A stretch of DNA of 64,000 nt from Sphingobium sp. (GTDB lineage Bacteria; Pseudomonadota; Alphaproteobacteria; Sphingomonadales; Sphingomonadaceae), in the NCBI GenBank assembly GCA_017984895.1, contig JAGNYO010000001.1, positions 16,030-80,029 on the forward strand, given 5' to 3'. Positions 1 through 9,653 of the stretch are shown in pieces. The stretch's first letter is position 1; each line of letters starts with the position of its first letter. The position numbers and the translations under genes were made by a program. The notes under the pieces were generated by a model that was not told the origin of the DNA, did not search any database, and was given only the letters and a program-made list of their open reading frames with translations.

Positions 1-386
1 GCCACCCGCTCCGGCATTTGTAACGCCAGCAACAGCGCCAGCCACCCGCCCATGGAAGAGCCAATGGGGAGGACGGCTCTTTCCGGCCAAAGATACCGTA
101 TCAATGCCAGTGCATCGTCGCGCCATAGCACGAGTGTGCCGTCCTCGAACCGGCCATCGCTCAGCCCGCAGCCAGAATAATCGAGCAGCAGGCACGCCTG
201 CCCAGATGCACGCGCATAAGCAAATACAGCCTGCGCCTTTCCGCCCCCCATGTCAGACTTGTATCCAGGCAGAAACACCAGCAGCGGTCCAGCCCCCTCG
301 GCAAAGCGATAGGCAAGCCGCACTCCATCGTCGCGGGTGAAGAAGGCGGGGTCTGGAGGCGGGGCGATCATCGAAGCTAAGGGCAT
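1..386 (-). CDS. alpha/beta hydrolase, C-terminus cut by window edge
   Basis: Reading leftward from ATG at 386, the translation has the early strands of an alpha/beta hydrolase (PLLVFLPGYKSDMGG), then a nucleophile elbow GSSMGGW with the presumed catalytic serine. The acid and histidine would lie beyond the left edge, so the gene is partial. A purine-rich AGAAGGA sits just upstream of ATG 386; an in-frame ATG at 371 is an alternative. It follows the M48 protease gene with a 30-base gap in the same direction and may share its transcript. Substrate cannot be told; serine hydrolase or acyl-transfer chemistry is inferred from the fold only. Confidence 0.8.
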   Translation of the reverse strand, partial: MPLASMIAPPPDPAFFTRDDGVRLAYRFAEGAGPLLVFLPGYKSDMGGGKAQAVFAYARASGQACLLLDYSGCGLSDGRFEDGTLVLWRDDALALIRYLWPERAVLPIGSSMGGWLALLLALQMPERV

Positions 387-416
387 GTTCCTTCTATTGA
401 GGCAGCGAACCGTCGC

Positions 417-1541
417 TTACAAGCCCATTCCCAGTGCGGGTTTCGCCTGTCGGTCGCTCTTGCACATGGCCTTCAGCGCCCGCCACTCGCTTGGTGAAAG
501 CACGGGTTTGTATGCATGGTCTTTGACATGCGCATCCGCAAACAATGCCGCGCGGCTTCCTGATGCCGGATGGCTGGAGAACCAGTCTGTGCTGATCGGG
601 CTGTCCTCCGATGCATTATCGTCACGGTCGTCACCCTTCTCGACCTTTGAGCCTTCCATATCCTTGCTCGGCTCGAGACGCCGAAAGAAATCCGCGGTGG
701 GCAGGGGTGAGATGTCGGCCGCCTTCATGCGGCCAAGGGCGCTTAGATCCGCGGCATGCTCGGCGTCTCTGCCATAGCTCAGGCTTAGAACTGCGTTGAG
801 ATTTGAGCCCGTGTTCCCGCCTAGGCCGCCCAGCAGCACCGAGAGGCCCAGTTGCCGCATCAGTGCGGTCATCGTGTCACGATGTTCGACATGACCAAGC
901 TCGTGCCCCAATACTCCCGCCACCTCGTCAGGGGATTTGGCCTGCTCTAGCAACCCATCGAACAGGATGACCCGGCGACCTGGCAGCGTAATCGCGTTAA
1001 CCATCGGGATGTTGGCGATTTCTATCGCGCGGGCCTGACCCTCGGGATCGATCTTGGCAACGAGTGCCTGGAGCGCGGCGTCCCCCTCTGGCGTGCGACA
1101 TATCCTTCCCCCGAAATCACCGACCATCACATCGCCTAGGCTGTCCTCCCAGCTCTGCGGCAGGAGCGGGGCGATCCATCCCGGTGCCTTCAGCCCGACG
1201 AGCAGCGTCGCCGCCGCAACAGCAGCAAGGGCCACGCTTGCTTTGCCCAGCCCGATCCGGTCAATAAACCCGCCATAGCGTGCGCGCTTCGGCAACAGCG
1301 GGATGAGGTCTGCCGGGATCACGCCATTAGCAAAGCCGACGCGCCACCCCGGCTCGGCAGCATGGCCGAACACAGCATCCCGCCCGGCGTTATCCAGCGC
1401 ATGCACATCCGCCCATGCCCACGGGCCACTCTCCCACCCCACGCCGATGAGGCGAAAGCTGGCCGCATCGCCCACAAGGCGCGGGCGCCAGCGGTTGGCG
1501 TTGCGGCCATCATAATGCCAGACTTCAGTCTCGATCATCAC
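417..1541 (-). CDS. M48 family zinc metallopeptidase, membrane-anchored
   Basis: 374 residues. A soluble N-terminal stretch of about 90 residues precedes a hydrophobic segment (roughly residues 95-120). The peptidase domain follows, with the zinc motif HELGHVEH (HExxH) near residue 212. M48 enzymes of this kind act on envelope proteins. The start is GTG 1541 or the adjacent ATG 1538, four to seven bases after the stop of the DUF898 gene, so translational coupling is likely. The pairing with a DUF898 membrane protein suggests the two work together in the envelope, but no substrate is visible. Confidence 0.88.
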   Translation of the reverse strand: MMIETEVWHYDGRNANRWRPRLVGDAASFRLIGVGWESGPWAWADVHALDNAGRDAVFGHAAEPGWRVGFANGVIPADLIPLLPKRARYGGFIDRIGLGKASVALAAVAAATLLVGLKAPGWIAPLLPQSWEDSLGDVMVGDFGGRICRTPEGDAALQALVAKIDPEGQARAIEIANIPMVNAITLPGRRVILFDGLLEQAKSPDEVAGVLGHELGHVEHRDTMTALMRQLGLSVLLGGLGGNTGSNLNAVLSLSYGRDAEHAADLSALGRMKAADISPLPTADFFRRLEPSKDMEGSKVEKGDDRDDNASEDSPISTDWFSSHPASGSRAALFADAHVKDHAYKPVLSPSEWRALKAMCKSDRQAKPALGMGL

Positions 1542-1544
1542 GGC

Positions 1545-2594
1545 TCAGAACGCGCCGACATCCATCGCATCGAGCAAGCCCTCGCCATGCCGCGACTCGC
1601 GCGTGTTCGATTGCGTGAGGGCGTCGAGGTCTATGTCGCCATAGGCTTCGAGGTGCGTGATGAAAAACTTCCAGTGCCGATATTGGAGGAAAATCAGGCC
1701 AATGCCAAGCGTGATGATGACAAGGAGGATGTCGATCAGGAACAGCTTGATCCAGTCCCATGTAGTGGCGTTGAACCGGAACTCCAGATTTTGGAGAGAA
1801 ACTCCACCTACGCCGACCCGAAAAAATTTGGCATAAAATGAAAGAAGGATCAGCGGAACGACAACATATGCCAGCAGGAGTATAATAATTATCCACCGCA
1901 TCAGCATCAATATACCGCTCATCCCAGAGCCTGCGGATATTATTCCTATTGGGATAAGCAGGAGCGGTAGCAGATAAATCAGTAAATATCGTTTGAATGT
2001 ATCACGCCAGTCTCCGCGGGATGCGAATTCATAGGGTCCAAAGCTCATCTTGTTCCAGCGCTCGTTCCAGAGAGACATCATAGCTCGGGGCATAAGGAGA
2101 TAGATTGGTATCGCCCCCGCGACATTCTTCCAGATATATGACCAGCCATATTTCCAGCCGCCATCGTTCGCGCCGCCGCGTATGCCATGCCAGTAGGTGC
2201 GGCTGAGGCGATAGCGCAGCGCCCGGAACCGGGCGACGCCAACAAGATAAAAAACTATCAGCACTGACGAGATCGCAAGCAAAGCCGCTATGCCGCCCAT
2301 GCCGCGGATCACCAGCGCCTGTACCCCGAATTGCAGGAACAAAAACGGCAAACCCAGCAGCACCAGCACCATAAGAAAGCCCTTGAACAGCTCTATACCC
2401 GTGCCAGTCCACTCCAGCTGATCATCGATGAAGCGGGTGCGCGACCACAAATACCGCCGTGTCCGAGCTGTCGCCCAAAACCGGTAAAAGCCCAAGGTTA
2501 CGATTGTAAGCAGCAGGTTGCTGAACGCGATTGGCGCATATTCTTTCCAGCTGCCCTCGAACGCGAAGGCACTGCCGCTGTGCTCATCCATCAT
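1545..2594 (-). CDS. DUF898 (YjgN-like) multi-spanning membrane protein
   Basis: 349 residues from ATG 2594, which is preceded by a G-rich ribosome-binding stretch. The open frame extends further upstream, but that part is non-coding in character and the family begins near MMDEHSGSAFAFEGSW. The pattern of hydrophobic helices alternating with short charged loops (YRFWATARTRRYLW and later FRALRYRLSRTYWHGIRGG) is typical of DUF898/YjgN proteins, whose biochemical role is unknown. It sits directly upstream of the M48 peptidase gene. An export or quality-control partner for the peptidase is possible but only inferred. Confidence 0.85.
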   Translation of the reverse strand: MMDEHSGSAFAFEGSWKEYAPIAFSNLLLTIVTLGFYRFWATARTRRYLWSRTRFIDDQLEWTGTGIELFKGFLMVLVLLGLPFLFLQFGVQALVIRGMGGIAALLAISSVLIVFYLVGVARFRALRYRLSRTYWHGIRGGANDGGWKYGWSYIWKNVAGAIPIYLLMPRAMMSLWNERWNKMSFGPYEFASRGDWRDTFKRYLLIYLLPLLLIPIGIISAGSGMSGILMLMRWIIIILLLAYVVVPLILLSFYAKFFRVGVGGVSLQNLEFRFNATTWDWIKLFLIDILLVIITLGIGLIFLQYRHWKFFITHLEAYGDIDLDALTQSNTRESRHGEGLLDAMDVGAF

Positions 2595-2688
2595 TACCCC
2601 CCAATTTATCCCCGTCCGAAGTGAACTGCGCGCTGAATCAATAGTCAAGCAATAACGCGCGACCCATGGGGCACAGGCCTGCTTTATA

Positions 2689-2716
2689 TTGACACTAGCC
2701 CATGTCCGCTTAAGGA
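2689..2716 (+). promoter_or_regulatory. possible sigma-70-type promoter for thrS
   Basis: TTGACA at 2689-2694, then a 16-base spacer, then a weak TAAGGA at 2711-2716. The -35 matches consensus exactly; the -10 is poor. If used, transcription would begin near 2723, which favours ATG 2755 over ATG 2722 as the thrS start. This is a pattern match only. Confidence 0.3.
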
Positions 2717-2754
2717 CCGCGATGAACCAACCCCGCAATTGCAAGCGATACACA

Positions 2755-4752
2755 ATGACCGCGCTCATCACGATCACCCTGCCCGACGGTTCGTCTCGCG
2801 AAGTTGCGCGCGGCACTACCCCGGCGGATATTGCAGCCAGCATCGGCCCCGGCCTCGCCAAGGCGGCGCTGGCTGCGCGCGTAGATGGCGCGCTGGTGGA
2901 CATTACCCTGCCGCTGGAGAGCGACGCTCAGCTCGCGCTTATCACCGCGCGCGATGAGGCGGATGCGCTTGAGCTGGCGCGGCATGACTACGCGCATATC
3001 TTGGCCGAGGCGGTGCAAGCGCTATGGCCCGATACACAGATTACCTTCGGCCCCTCGACCGATGACGGCTTTTATTATGATTTCGCGCCTGGTGCGCGCG
3101 GTCCCTTCACGGAGGACGATCTGCCCGTCATCGAGGCGAAAATGCGGGATATCATCGCAGCGGATAAACCGCTACGCCGCGAGACGGTGGCGCGCGATGC
3201 CCTGATCGCTAAATGGCAGGCCGCTGGCCAAACGTTCAAGGCCGAATGGGCAGCGGAGTTGTCTGATAGCGAACCGCTTACCGTCTATCATTCGGGCGGT
3301 GACTGGTATGACATGTGCCGAGGGCCGCACCTCGCCTCCACCGGTAAGCTCGACCCTCAGGCCTTCAAGCTGATGCGCGTATCGGGCGCATACTGGCGCG
3401 GCGATCAGAAGAACGCCCAGCTCTCGCGCATTTACGGCACCGGCTGGCTCAACAAGAAGCAGCTCGACGCGCACCTCATCCGCCTGGAGGAAGCCGCCAA
3501 GCGCGATCACCGCAAACTGGGTGCGGAGATGAACCTGTTTCACTTGCAGGCCGAGGCGCATGGCAGTGTATTCTGGCACCCCAAGGGCTATGTCATCTAT
3601 CGCGCGCTGGAAGCCTATATGCGCCGCGCGATTGATGGTGCAGGCTATAGTGAAGTCAAGACCCCGCAGGTGATGGACAGCCGCCAGTGGGAACAGTCCG
3701 GGCACTGGGGCAAATATCGCGAGAACATGTTTGTCATCCCCGACGAAGTGCCGAACACCGAGGACCAGGGGCCGATCATTTCTGGCGAAGCGGCATGGAT
3801 GGCCTTGAAGCCGATGAACTGCCCCGCGCATGTGCTGATCTTCCGCCAGGGCATCAAGAGCTATCGCGATCTACCGCTGCGGCTATACGAAAACGGCTGC
3901 TGCCACCGCAACGAGCCACATGGCGCGCTGCATGGCCTGATGCGCGTGCGCCAGTTTACGCAGGACGACGCGCATATCTTTTGCCGAGAGGATCAGATTG
4001 TCGACGAAGTGCGCGCCTTTTGCGCGTTGGCGGACCGGATCTATCGCGATTTCGGTTTCACTTATTCGATAAAGCTCGCCTTGCGCCCTGAGAACCGTTT
4101 CGGCAGCGAGGAAATGTGGGACCAGGCCGAGATGGAGTTGCGCGACGCGGTGGCAGCGGCGGGCCTCAATACAGCCGAACATGGCTGGGAGGAGCTGCCC
4201 GGTGAAGGAGCGTTCTACGCCCCCAAGCTCGAATGGCACCTGACCGACGCTATCGGACGCACATGGCAGGTCGGCACCATCCAGTCCGACCGGGTTCTGC
4301 CTGACCGACTCGACGCCGCGTATGTCGGCGAGGATGGCGACAAGCATCGCCCGGTAATGCTCCACCGCGCGATCTTCGGCAGCTATGAACGGTTCATCGG
4401 CATACTGATCGAGCATTATGCAGGCAAGTTGCCACTGTGGTTGGCGCCTGTGCAGGCCGTGGTCACGACGATCGTGTCCGACGCCGATAATTATGCGCTC
4501 AGCCTGCTGGAGCAGCTCAAAGCTGCGAGTATCCGCGCAGAGGCGGATCTGCGCAATGAAAAGATCAACTACAAGATCCGCGAGCATAGCCTCGCCAAAG
4601 TGCCCAATCTGCTTGTTGTCGGCAAGCGCGAGGCGGAAGAGGGCAAAGTCGCGCTGCGCGTGCTGGGCGCGGATCAGCCTCAACAGATCATGTCGCTCGG
4701 CGAGGCGATCACTCTTCTGAAGCAGGCTGCTCTGCCGCCAGACCAGCGCTGA
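2755..4752 (+). CDS. thrS: threonine--tRNA ligase
   Basis: Class II aminoacyl-tRNA synthetase charging tRNA-Thr, about 665 residues, the normal length. An N-terminal TGS domain ([12 protein letters not shown]) is followed by the editing domain with the zinc-like HDYAH motif. The catalytic core has PMNCPAH (zinc Cys near residue 357), motif 2 around [16 protein letters not shown] and motif 3 around [16 protein letters not shown], then the anticodon-binding domain. An in-frame ATG at 2722 has a better Shine-Dalgarno (AAGGA, 5-base spacing), but family N-termini align with 2755. infC follows in the same direction, a common bacterial arrangement. Confidence 0.97.
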   Translation: MTALITITLPDGSSREVARGTTPADIAASIGPGLAKAALAARVDGALVDITLPLESDAQLALITARDEADALELARHDYAHILAEAVQALWPDTQITFGPSTDDGFYYDFAPGARGPFTEDDLPVIEAKMRDIIAADKPLRRETVARDALIAKWQAAGQTFKAEWAAELSDSEPLTVYHSGGDWYDMCRGPHLASTGKLDPQAFKLMRVSGAYWRGDQKNAQLSRIYGTGWLNKKQLDAHLIRLEEAAKRDHRKLGAEMNLFHLQAEAHGSVFWHPKGYVIYRALEAYMRRAIDGAGYSEVKTPQVMDSRQWEQSGHWGKYRENMFVIPDEVPNTEDQGPIISGEAAWMALKPMNCPAHVLIFRQGIKSYRDLPLRLYENGCCHRNEPHGALHGLMRVRQFTQDDAHIFCREDQIVDEVRAFCALADRIYRDFGFTYSIKLALRPENRFGSEEMWDQAEMELRDAVAAAGLNTAEHGWEELPGEGAFYAPKLEWHLTDAIGRTWQVGTIQSDRVLPDRLDAAYVGEDGDKHRPVMLHRAIFGSYERFIGILIEHYAGKLPLWLAPVQAVVTTIVSDADNYALSLLEQLKAASIRAEADLRNEKINYKIREHSLAKVPNLLVVGKREAEEGKVALRVLGADQPQQIMSLGEAITLLKQAALPPDQR

Positions 4753-4852
4753 TGCCCGCCTGCAACAGCGCGCGGCGCATTTGCGCCATGGTACTGCCAT
4801 GCCCCCTTTCCGTTTGGCATGAAAGGCGCTAAAAGCCCGCTTTCGTAACCAC

Positions 4853-4868
4853 AGGAGACACTGCTATA
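4853..4868 (+). promoter_or_regulatory. infC: ribosome-binding site and AUA start codon of infC
   Basis: AGGAGA at 4853-4858 is followed after 7 bases by ATA at 4866-4868, in frame with IF3. The first in-frame ATG (4881) lies 22 bases from this site, too far for it. infC is known in E. coli for its AUU start, through which IF3 represses its own synthesis; an AUA start here would fit the same logic. Confidence 0.65.
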
Positions 4869-5414
4869 CCACCCCCGACGATGCGCCGCCCGCTGGCGCC
4901 GCCCCCGCCCAAATCTGGCCCCCGCTATAACGAGTTTATCACCGTCCCCAAGGTGCGTGTGATCGATGAGAACGGCGAAAATATAGGCGTTCTCTATACC
5001 CGTGAGGCGATTGAACAGGCCGCAGAGGCTGGTCTTGATCTGGTCGAAGTCTCGCCCAATGCGGACCCGCCGGTGTGCAAGTTTCTCGATATCGGCAAAT
5101 TCAAATACGAGGCGCAGAAAAAGGCGAATCTCGCTCGTAAGACTCAGAGGACGCAGGAGATCAAAGAGATCAAGATGCGTCCCAATATCGACGATCACGA
5201 CTATGATGTGAAGATGCGCTCGATAGCCAAGTTTCTTGGCGAGGGAGACAAGGTAAAGGTCACGCTGCGGTTCAGGGGGCGCGAAATGTCGCACCAACAG
5301 CTCGGCATGGCTCTGCTTCAGCGTGTGGCCGAAGAAACGGCCGAGGCCGCCAAGGTCGAGGCCTATCCTCGCATGGAAGGCCGCCAGATGCTGATGGTGC
5401 TGTCACCCAAGTGA
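4866..5414 (+). CDS. infC: translation initiation factor IF-3
   Basis: IF3 binds the 30S subunit and discriminates against wrong start codons and initiator tRNAs. The product is about 182 residues from ATA 4866, or 177 from ATG 4881. The N-domain begins [20 protein letters not shown]; the linker is lysine-rich ([15 protein letters not shown]); the C-domain holds [17 protein letters not shown] and ends MLMVLSPK. I place the start at ATA because only that codon is correctly spaced from the AGGAGA ribosome-binding site. Its 3' end overlaps the start of alkB by four bases. Confidence 0.95.
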   Translation: MPPPTMRRPLAPPPPKSGPRYNEFITVPKVRVIDENGENIGVLYTREAIEQAAEAGLDLVEVSPNADPPVCKFLDIGKFKYEAQKKANLARKTQRTQEIKEIKMRPNIDDHDYDVKMRSIAKFLGEGDKVKVTLRFRGREMSHQQLGMALLQRVAEETAEAAKVEAYPRMEGRQMLMVLSPK

Positions 5415-6040
5415 GCGATGCGAAGGGCGGTTCCCCTTTGCCGGAAACCGCCCGCGAGCTTCCAGACCACGATTTCCAGCTGGTGCCGCATGCCGATTTG
5501 GGCGCGCCTAAGCAAGAAATTCTCACTCGACTGACCGTCGAAATCCCCTGGCGGCAGGAAGCTATCACCTTGTTCGGGCGCACCCATGCGCAGCCACGGC
5601 TGATATGCTGGATGGGCGATCCCGGATACGTCTATCGATATTCCGGTATGGTGCATAAGCCTCAGCCATGGCATCCGCTGGTCAGTAACCTGCGCGCGCG
5701 GGTGGAAGAGTTGGCCGATGCGCATTTTAACGGCGTGCTGCTTAATTATTACCGCGACGGGAACGACAGCATGGGCTTCCATGCCGATGACGAGCCGGAG
5801 CTGGGCGCCCGGCCGGTGATCGCATCCCTGAGCTTTGGCGCGGCGCGGATGCTCTATCTGCGTCACCGCCAGGACCGCGCATTGCCAACCCAAAAGCTCA
5901 GCCTGCAAGATGGCAGCCTGCTCGTCATGCGCGGCAACAGCCAGCGGGACTGGAAGCACGCCATCCCAAAAATGCGCAGGATTATGGAGCCAAGAATCAA
6001 TCTGACTTTTCGTCAGATCCGCTTTCCCACCATTATTTAA
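5411..6040 (+). CDS. alkB: AlkB-like 2-oxoglutarate/Fe(II) dioxygenase (DNA dealkylation)
   Basis: 209 residues from GTG 5411, which overlaps the infC stop (GTGA). AlkB-family enzymes oxidatively remove alkyl groups from DNA bases. Iron ligands are visible as the HxD of [11 protein letters not shown] (near residue 124) and a distal His in WKHAIPK (near 183). The 2-oxoglutarate-binding arginines lie in [23 protein letters not shown] is a hallmark of the AlkB2/ALKBH2-type branch. Its last bases overlap the end of the convergent aspC. It has no known functional link with thrS or infC. Confidence 0.92.
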   Translation: MSDAKGGSPLPETARELPDHDFQLVPHADLGAPKQEILTRLTVEIPWRQEAITLFGRTHAQPRLICWMGDPGYVYRYSGMVHKPQPWHPLVSNLRARVEELADAHFNGVLLNYYRDGNDSMGFHADDEPELGARPVIASLSFGAARMLYLRHRQDRALPTQKLSLQDGSLLVMRGNSQRDWKHAIPKMRRIMEPRINLTFRQIRFPTII

Positions 6041-7235
6041 GCGCCGAGCAGGCTTCCTGGATGCGGGTGCAGGCCTTTTTCAGCACCTCTTCCGAGGTCG
6101 CGTAGCTGATGCGGAAGGCCGGCGATAGGCCGAACGCGCCGCCATGGACCGCGGCAACCTTCGCTTCGTCCAGAAAATAGCCGATCAACTCTTCATCAGT
6201 AGTAATCTTCTGTCCCTTGGGTGTGGTCTTGCCGATGAGGCCGCCGGCGTCGGGATAAACGTAAAACGCGCCTTCGGGCACAGGGCAATCGAGGCCGGGC
6301 GCGTCGTTGAGCATCGCCACCACCATATCACGCCGCTTCTTGAAAGCGGCATTGCGCTCTTCCAGAAATTCCTGATCGCCAGTCAAAGCGGCCACCGCCG
6401 CAGCCTGGCTGATCGAGCAGGGGTTGGAGGTGGACTGTGATTGGAGCTTGCTCATCGCCTTGATAATCCACTCCGGCCCACCGGCAAATCCGATGCGCCA
6501 GCCCGTCATCGCAAAGGCCTTGGAACAGCCGTTGACGGTCAGCGTGCGCTCGTAAAGATCTGGGCAAACCTGTGCGATCGTGGCGAACGGCGTCGGCGCA
6601 TACCAGACATGCTCATACATGTCGTCTGTCATCACCATCACATGCGGATGGCGCAGCAGCACCGCGCCCAGCTCTTTCAGCTCTTCGCCGCTATAGGCGG
6701 CGCCGGAAGGATTGGATGGAGAGTTCAGCAGCACCCATTTGGTGCGTGGGGTGATCGCTCCCTCAAGCTGAGCCGGGGTGATCTTGTAGCCCTGCGATGC
6801 CGGGCCTTCGATGAACACTGGCGTTCCGCCCGCGAAGTTGACGATGTCCGGGTAGCTCACCCAGTAGGGTGCGGGAATGATGACCTCATCTCCTGCCTCC
6901 ACGGTGGCGACCAGCGCATTGAACAAGGTGTGCTTACCGCCAGAGTTTACGCTGATCTGGTTGCGAGCATAGACAAGGCCATTATCGCGCTTGAATTTGA
7001 ATGCCACCGCATCCTTGGCTTCTGCGGTGCCGTCGACATCGGTATACTTTGTCTGCCCGGCACGGATTGCGGCGATCGCCGCGTCCTTCACGAAATCAGG
7101 TGTATCGAAATCCGGCTCACCGGCCGAAAGGCCGATCACGTCCACACCCTCGCGCTTCAACTGGGTCACGCGCGCACTCATCGCGAGCGTAGCGGAAGGC
7201 TGGATGCGGCCAAGGGCGGCGGAGGTCCGGGTCAT
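6033..7235 (-). CDS. aspC: class I pyridoxal-phosphate aminotransferase, aspartate aminotransferase type
   Basis: 400 residues. It begins RIQPSATLAMSARVTQLKREG as in alphaproteobacterial aspartate aminotransferases. NSPSNPSGAAYS, the lysine motif GCSKAFAMTGWRIGF (PLP Lys near residue 239) and a C-terminal FRISYATS with the substrate-carboxylate arginine are all present. It would interconvert aspartate/2-oxoglutarate and oxaloacetate/glutamate. Prephenate aminotransferase activity is known in some members of this branch and cannot be excluded. It lies 93 bases downstream of the pabC-like gene and converges with alkB (8-base overlap). Confidence 0.93.
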   Translation of the reverse strand: MTRTSAALGRIQPSATLAMSARVTQLKREGVDVIGLSAGEPDFDTPDFVKDAAIAAIRAGQTKYTDVDGTAEAKDAVAFKFKRDNGLVYARNQISVNSGGKHTLFNALVATVEAGDEVIIPAPYWVSYPDIVNFAGGTPVFIEGPASQGYKITPAQLEGAITPRTKWVLLNSPSNPSGAAYSGEELKELGAVLLRHPHVMVMTDDMYEHVWYAPTPFATIAQVCPDLYERTLTVNGCSKAFAMTGWRIGFAGGPEWIIKAMSKLQSQSTSNPCSISQAAAVAALTGDQEFLEERNAAFKKRRDMVVAMLNDAPGLDCPVPEGAFYVYPDAGGLIGKTTPKGQKITTDEELIGYFLDEAKVAAVHGGAFGLSPAFRISYATSEEVLKKACTRIQEACSALK

Positions 7236-7328
7236 GATCGGGGCTTTCTCTAGTCAGATACTTATAGTTATGCGCGTCCCTTTAGCGCCGGCACTCGCGC
7301 GGGGCAACATGCCGCATGTGCGAAATTA

Positions 7329-7955
7329 TTAGCGGATAAGCTGCGCTGATACCATGCCGCGCGCTGCATTGCCGATGAAGAAGCCGCGTTCCAGGTCGTA
7401 GGGGCGCACATCTCCCTCCACCGCCTCGCCCATTTCCAGCAGACTGGCGCGCAGCACGCCGGGCAGAACACCTCGTGCGAGCGGAGGCGTGACCAGCCTT
7501 TCTCCTCGCTCCACGAAAAGGGTGCTAAAGCTGCCCTCGGTAAGATAGCCCTCGTCGTCGACCATCAGCACCTCATATGTGCTGCCAAGAGCAAGGGCAT
7601 CGCGATAAAGGGATCGCTCGGTCGTCTTGTGCCGCAGGCGCCAATCGTCTGCGAGAACGGGCCGCTTCACCAGCGCCACCTGCATGATCGGGTGTGGCCA
7701 AGTGTGGTGTTCGCGCACCTCGATGGCAAGCGCGCCGCCGCGCGAGGCCAGTAAACGCACTCGGCTTCTGGCCCTCAGGCGAAAGGTTGCCGCCTGAAGC
7801 TCGTTACGCGCGCCATGCCTGTCAAACGCAAAACTTAGCTCGTCAGCGCTGCGCTTCATCCTTGTGAGATGATATTCTAACAGGGGCATGCCCTCCGCCG
7901 GATCGAAGGCGATGGTTTCCACGAGGTCGAAGGGCGCGGACTCTTGGGTGCTCAT
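7329..7955 (-). CDS. pabC: class IV aminotransferase, probable 4-amino-4-deoxychorismate lyase
   Basis: 208 residues, short for the fold type IV PLP family but typical of stand-alone ADC lyases. Features are EGMPLLEYHLTRMKRSA near the start, a conserved lysine in RHKTTERSLY, and LTEGSFSTLFVERG with the glutamate of the active site. It overlaps the pabB stop by four bases. The pair would turn chorismate into 4-aminobenzoate for folate: PabB makes aminodeoxychorismate and this enzyme removes pyruvate. No pabA glutaminase is in the window. Confidence 0.85.
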   Translation of the reverse strand: MSTQESAPFDLVETIAFDPAEGMPLLEYHLTRMKRSADELSFAFDRHGARNELQAATFRLRARSRVRLLASRGGALAIEVREHHTWPHPIMQVALVKRPVLADDWRLRHKTTERSLYRDALALGSTYEVLMVDDEGYLTEGSFSTLFVERGERLVTPPLARGVLPGVLRASLLEMGEAVEGDVRPYDLERGFFIGNAARGMVSAQLIR

Positions 7956-9142
7956 TTGCGCAGTCCTTCAGGAATCGCGCCCAGAAAAAGTGACTTGTCC
8001 AAACATTCCCGCCATTCACTCTCCGCCTCGGAATCTGCAACCAGGCCTGACCCAAGCCCGATCACGCCCTCCTTCGCACCCTTTTCCACGCAAATGGTGC
8101 GGATGGCAACATTGAACGCGGCGTTTCCCAGCGGTTCTATCGCGCCGATCGCGCCGGTATAAGGGCCGCGGGGATACGCCTCCGTCTCGTGGATGATTTC
8201 CATCGCCCGGATTTTGGGCGCGCCGGTGATCGAGCCGCAGGGAAACAGCGCCGCCAGCACATCGACCGCATCCAGCCCATCACGCAGGCACGCGGTGACG
8301 GCAGATGTCATCTGATGTACGGTGGGATAGCTCTCGATCGTGAATAGCTCAGGCACCGTGACACTGCCCGGCTGAGCAACGCGGGAAAGATCGTTGCGCA
8401 GCAGATCGACGATCATCAGGTTCTCCGCGCGTTGCTTGGGGTCGGTGCGCAATGCTGCGGCATTGGCGGCATCCTGCGCAGGGTCCAAGGCGCGCAGGGC
8501 GGTGCCTTTCATTGGACGGGTGATGAGGCGGTTCCCCTCCAGTGCGAAAAACTGCTCCGGCGAAAAGCTCAGCAGCCAGTGCTGCCCGGTGAACAGCAGC
8601 GCGCAATGCCCGGCCGCCGCCCGGTGGCGAATCAGGCCATACAGCGCGGCAGGGTCTGCACCTACATCGACCATGCAGGGGAAGGTCAGGTTGGCCTGAT
8701 AGATATCGCCCCCAAGAATGGCCTCCCGCACTCGAGCAAAGGCCCGCTCATAGTCCGCGCGAGAGATCATGGGAGAAACCGCGGGCAGGCTGTACCCATC
8801 GGTCTGGGGAAACAACGCGGGGACAGCATCCTGCGCCACCTCTCTGACCTCGGCGAACAGGCCGAACCATAGCAGCGGAGGGTCGTTTTCTGCCCGACGG
8901 CGGTGAATACCGCGCAAGCGAGGCTCCAACGCCAGCCCCGCCTCATAGCTGAGGGTGCCTGCGGCGTGCAGGCCTGCCTTCCGGGCGGCGCGCAGTCGCT
9001 CCAGTGCGGGCACGACTTCCTCGATGCTATCGGCCTGCACGACCTCGACGGGCTCTGCATAGAGCCGCGCCGGCCGCGCCGCGCCGCTGGTGCGGGCATC
9101 GTCGAGCAGCACAAACGGGCTTGAGGGCAGGCGCGCACGCAT
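7952..9142 (-). CDS. pabB: aminodeoxychorismate synthase component I
   Basis: Chorismate-binding enzyme of the PabB/TrpE/MenF family, about 396 residues from ATG 9142 (AGGG seven bases upstream). An in-frame GTG at 9166 would extend it by eight residues. Signature stretches are GDIYQANLTFPC, the chorismate-site RPMKGTALR, ENLMIVDLLRNDLSRV and FPCGSITGAPKIRAMEII. The GSITGAPK form and the following class IV lyase gene favour PabB over TrpE. It would aminate chorismate for p-aminobenzoate synthesis in the cytoplasm. Confidence 0.93.
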   Translation of the reverse strand: MRARLPSSPFVLLDDARTSGAARPARLYAEPVEVVQADSIEEVVPALERLRAARKAGLHAAGTLSYEAGLALEPRLRGIHRRRAENDPPLLWFGLFAEVREVAQDAVPALFPQTDGYSLPAVSPMISRADYERAFARVREAILGGDIYQANLTFPCMVDVGADPAALYGLIRHRAAAGHCALLFTGQHWLLSFSPEQFFALEGNRLITRPMKGTALRALDPAQDAANAAALRTDPKQRAENLMIVDLLRNDLSRVAQPGSVTVPELFTIESYPTVHQMTSAVTACLRDGLDAVDVLAALFPCGSITGAPKIRAMEIIHETEAYPRGPYTGAIGAIEPLGNAAFNVAIRTICVEKGAKEGVIGLGSGLVADSEAESEWRECLDKSLFLGAIPEGLRK

Positions 9143-9236
9143 GGTTCGCCCTATCGCAGGCGCCACCCGCTCATTCCACCATTATTTGTCGTGCCACACC
9201 TTGCCTCCTCGCGCAGGCCCGCCTATCTGGCGGACC

Positions 9237-9623
9237 ATGCCTCATACAACCCCCGCTCGCCCGCTGTGGCCTGCCCTCAAGCGGGGAATGGCAGGGTATT
9301 GCCCGGCATGCGGCGGGGGTAGGCTTTTTCTGCGTTTCCTCAAGCCCGCCGCTGCCTGCGCGCATTGCCGTCAGCCGCTGGACGGGCATCAGGCAGATGA
9401 CTTCCCCTCCTATATCGTCATCTTGCTGCTCGGCCATATCATCGTGCCGCTGATGATCGAGGTGAATTATGTGTTTGATATTCCTCTCGGCTGGCAAACG
9501 GCGATCTGGCCCAGCCTTACTGCTGTGCTAGCCATTGCCCTGATTCAGCCAGTGAAAGGCGCAGTCATCGCTTATCAGTGGGCGCGACGGATGCACGGAT
9601 TCGCACGGGGCGGATCGGCATAA
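9237..9623 (+). CDS. DUF983 zinc-ribbon membrane protein
   Basis: 128 residues from ATG 9237. An N-terminal zinc ribbon (YCPACGGGRLF then CAHCRQPL: two CxxC pairs) is followed by two transmembrane helices (IVILLLGHIIVPLMIEV and IWPSLTAVLAIALI). This is the layout of DUF983 proteins, widespread in alphaproteobacteria and of unknown function. It is read divergently from pabB, and the TonB receptor begins about 28 bases after its stop. Confidence 0.88.
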   Translation: MPHTTPARPLWPALKRGMAGYCPACGGGRLFLRFLKPAAACAHCRQPLDGHQADDFPSYIVILLLGHIIVPLMIEVNYVFDIPLGWQTAIWPSLTAVLAIALIQPVKGAVIAYQWARRMHGFARGGSA

Positions 9624-9640
9624 GGCGAAGTCGCATTCTG

Positions 9641-9653
9641 GGAGGCAAAAATC
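9641..9653 (+). promoter_or_regulatory. ribosome-binding site with possible AUC start for the TonB receptor
   Basis: GGAGG at 9641-9645 is followed after five bases by ATC at 9651, in frame with the receptor. No ATG, GTG or TTG lies in frame between this site and ATG 9681, which is 35 bases away. Starting at ATC gives a full signal peptide beginning (M)TARIITLAAMCWPL. Confidence 0.4.

Noticed and set aside
2722-2754. Upstream thrS start at ATG 2722 with better ribosome-binding site
   Set aside because: Family N-termini fit ATG 2755, and the candidate promoter would start transcription at about 2723.
3883-4800. Leftward open frame of about 305 codons under thrS
   Set aside because: Antisense shadow of a highly conserved synthetase gene, typical of GC-rich DNA.
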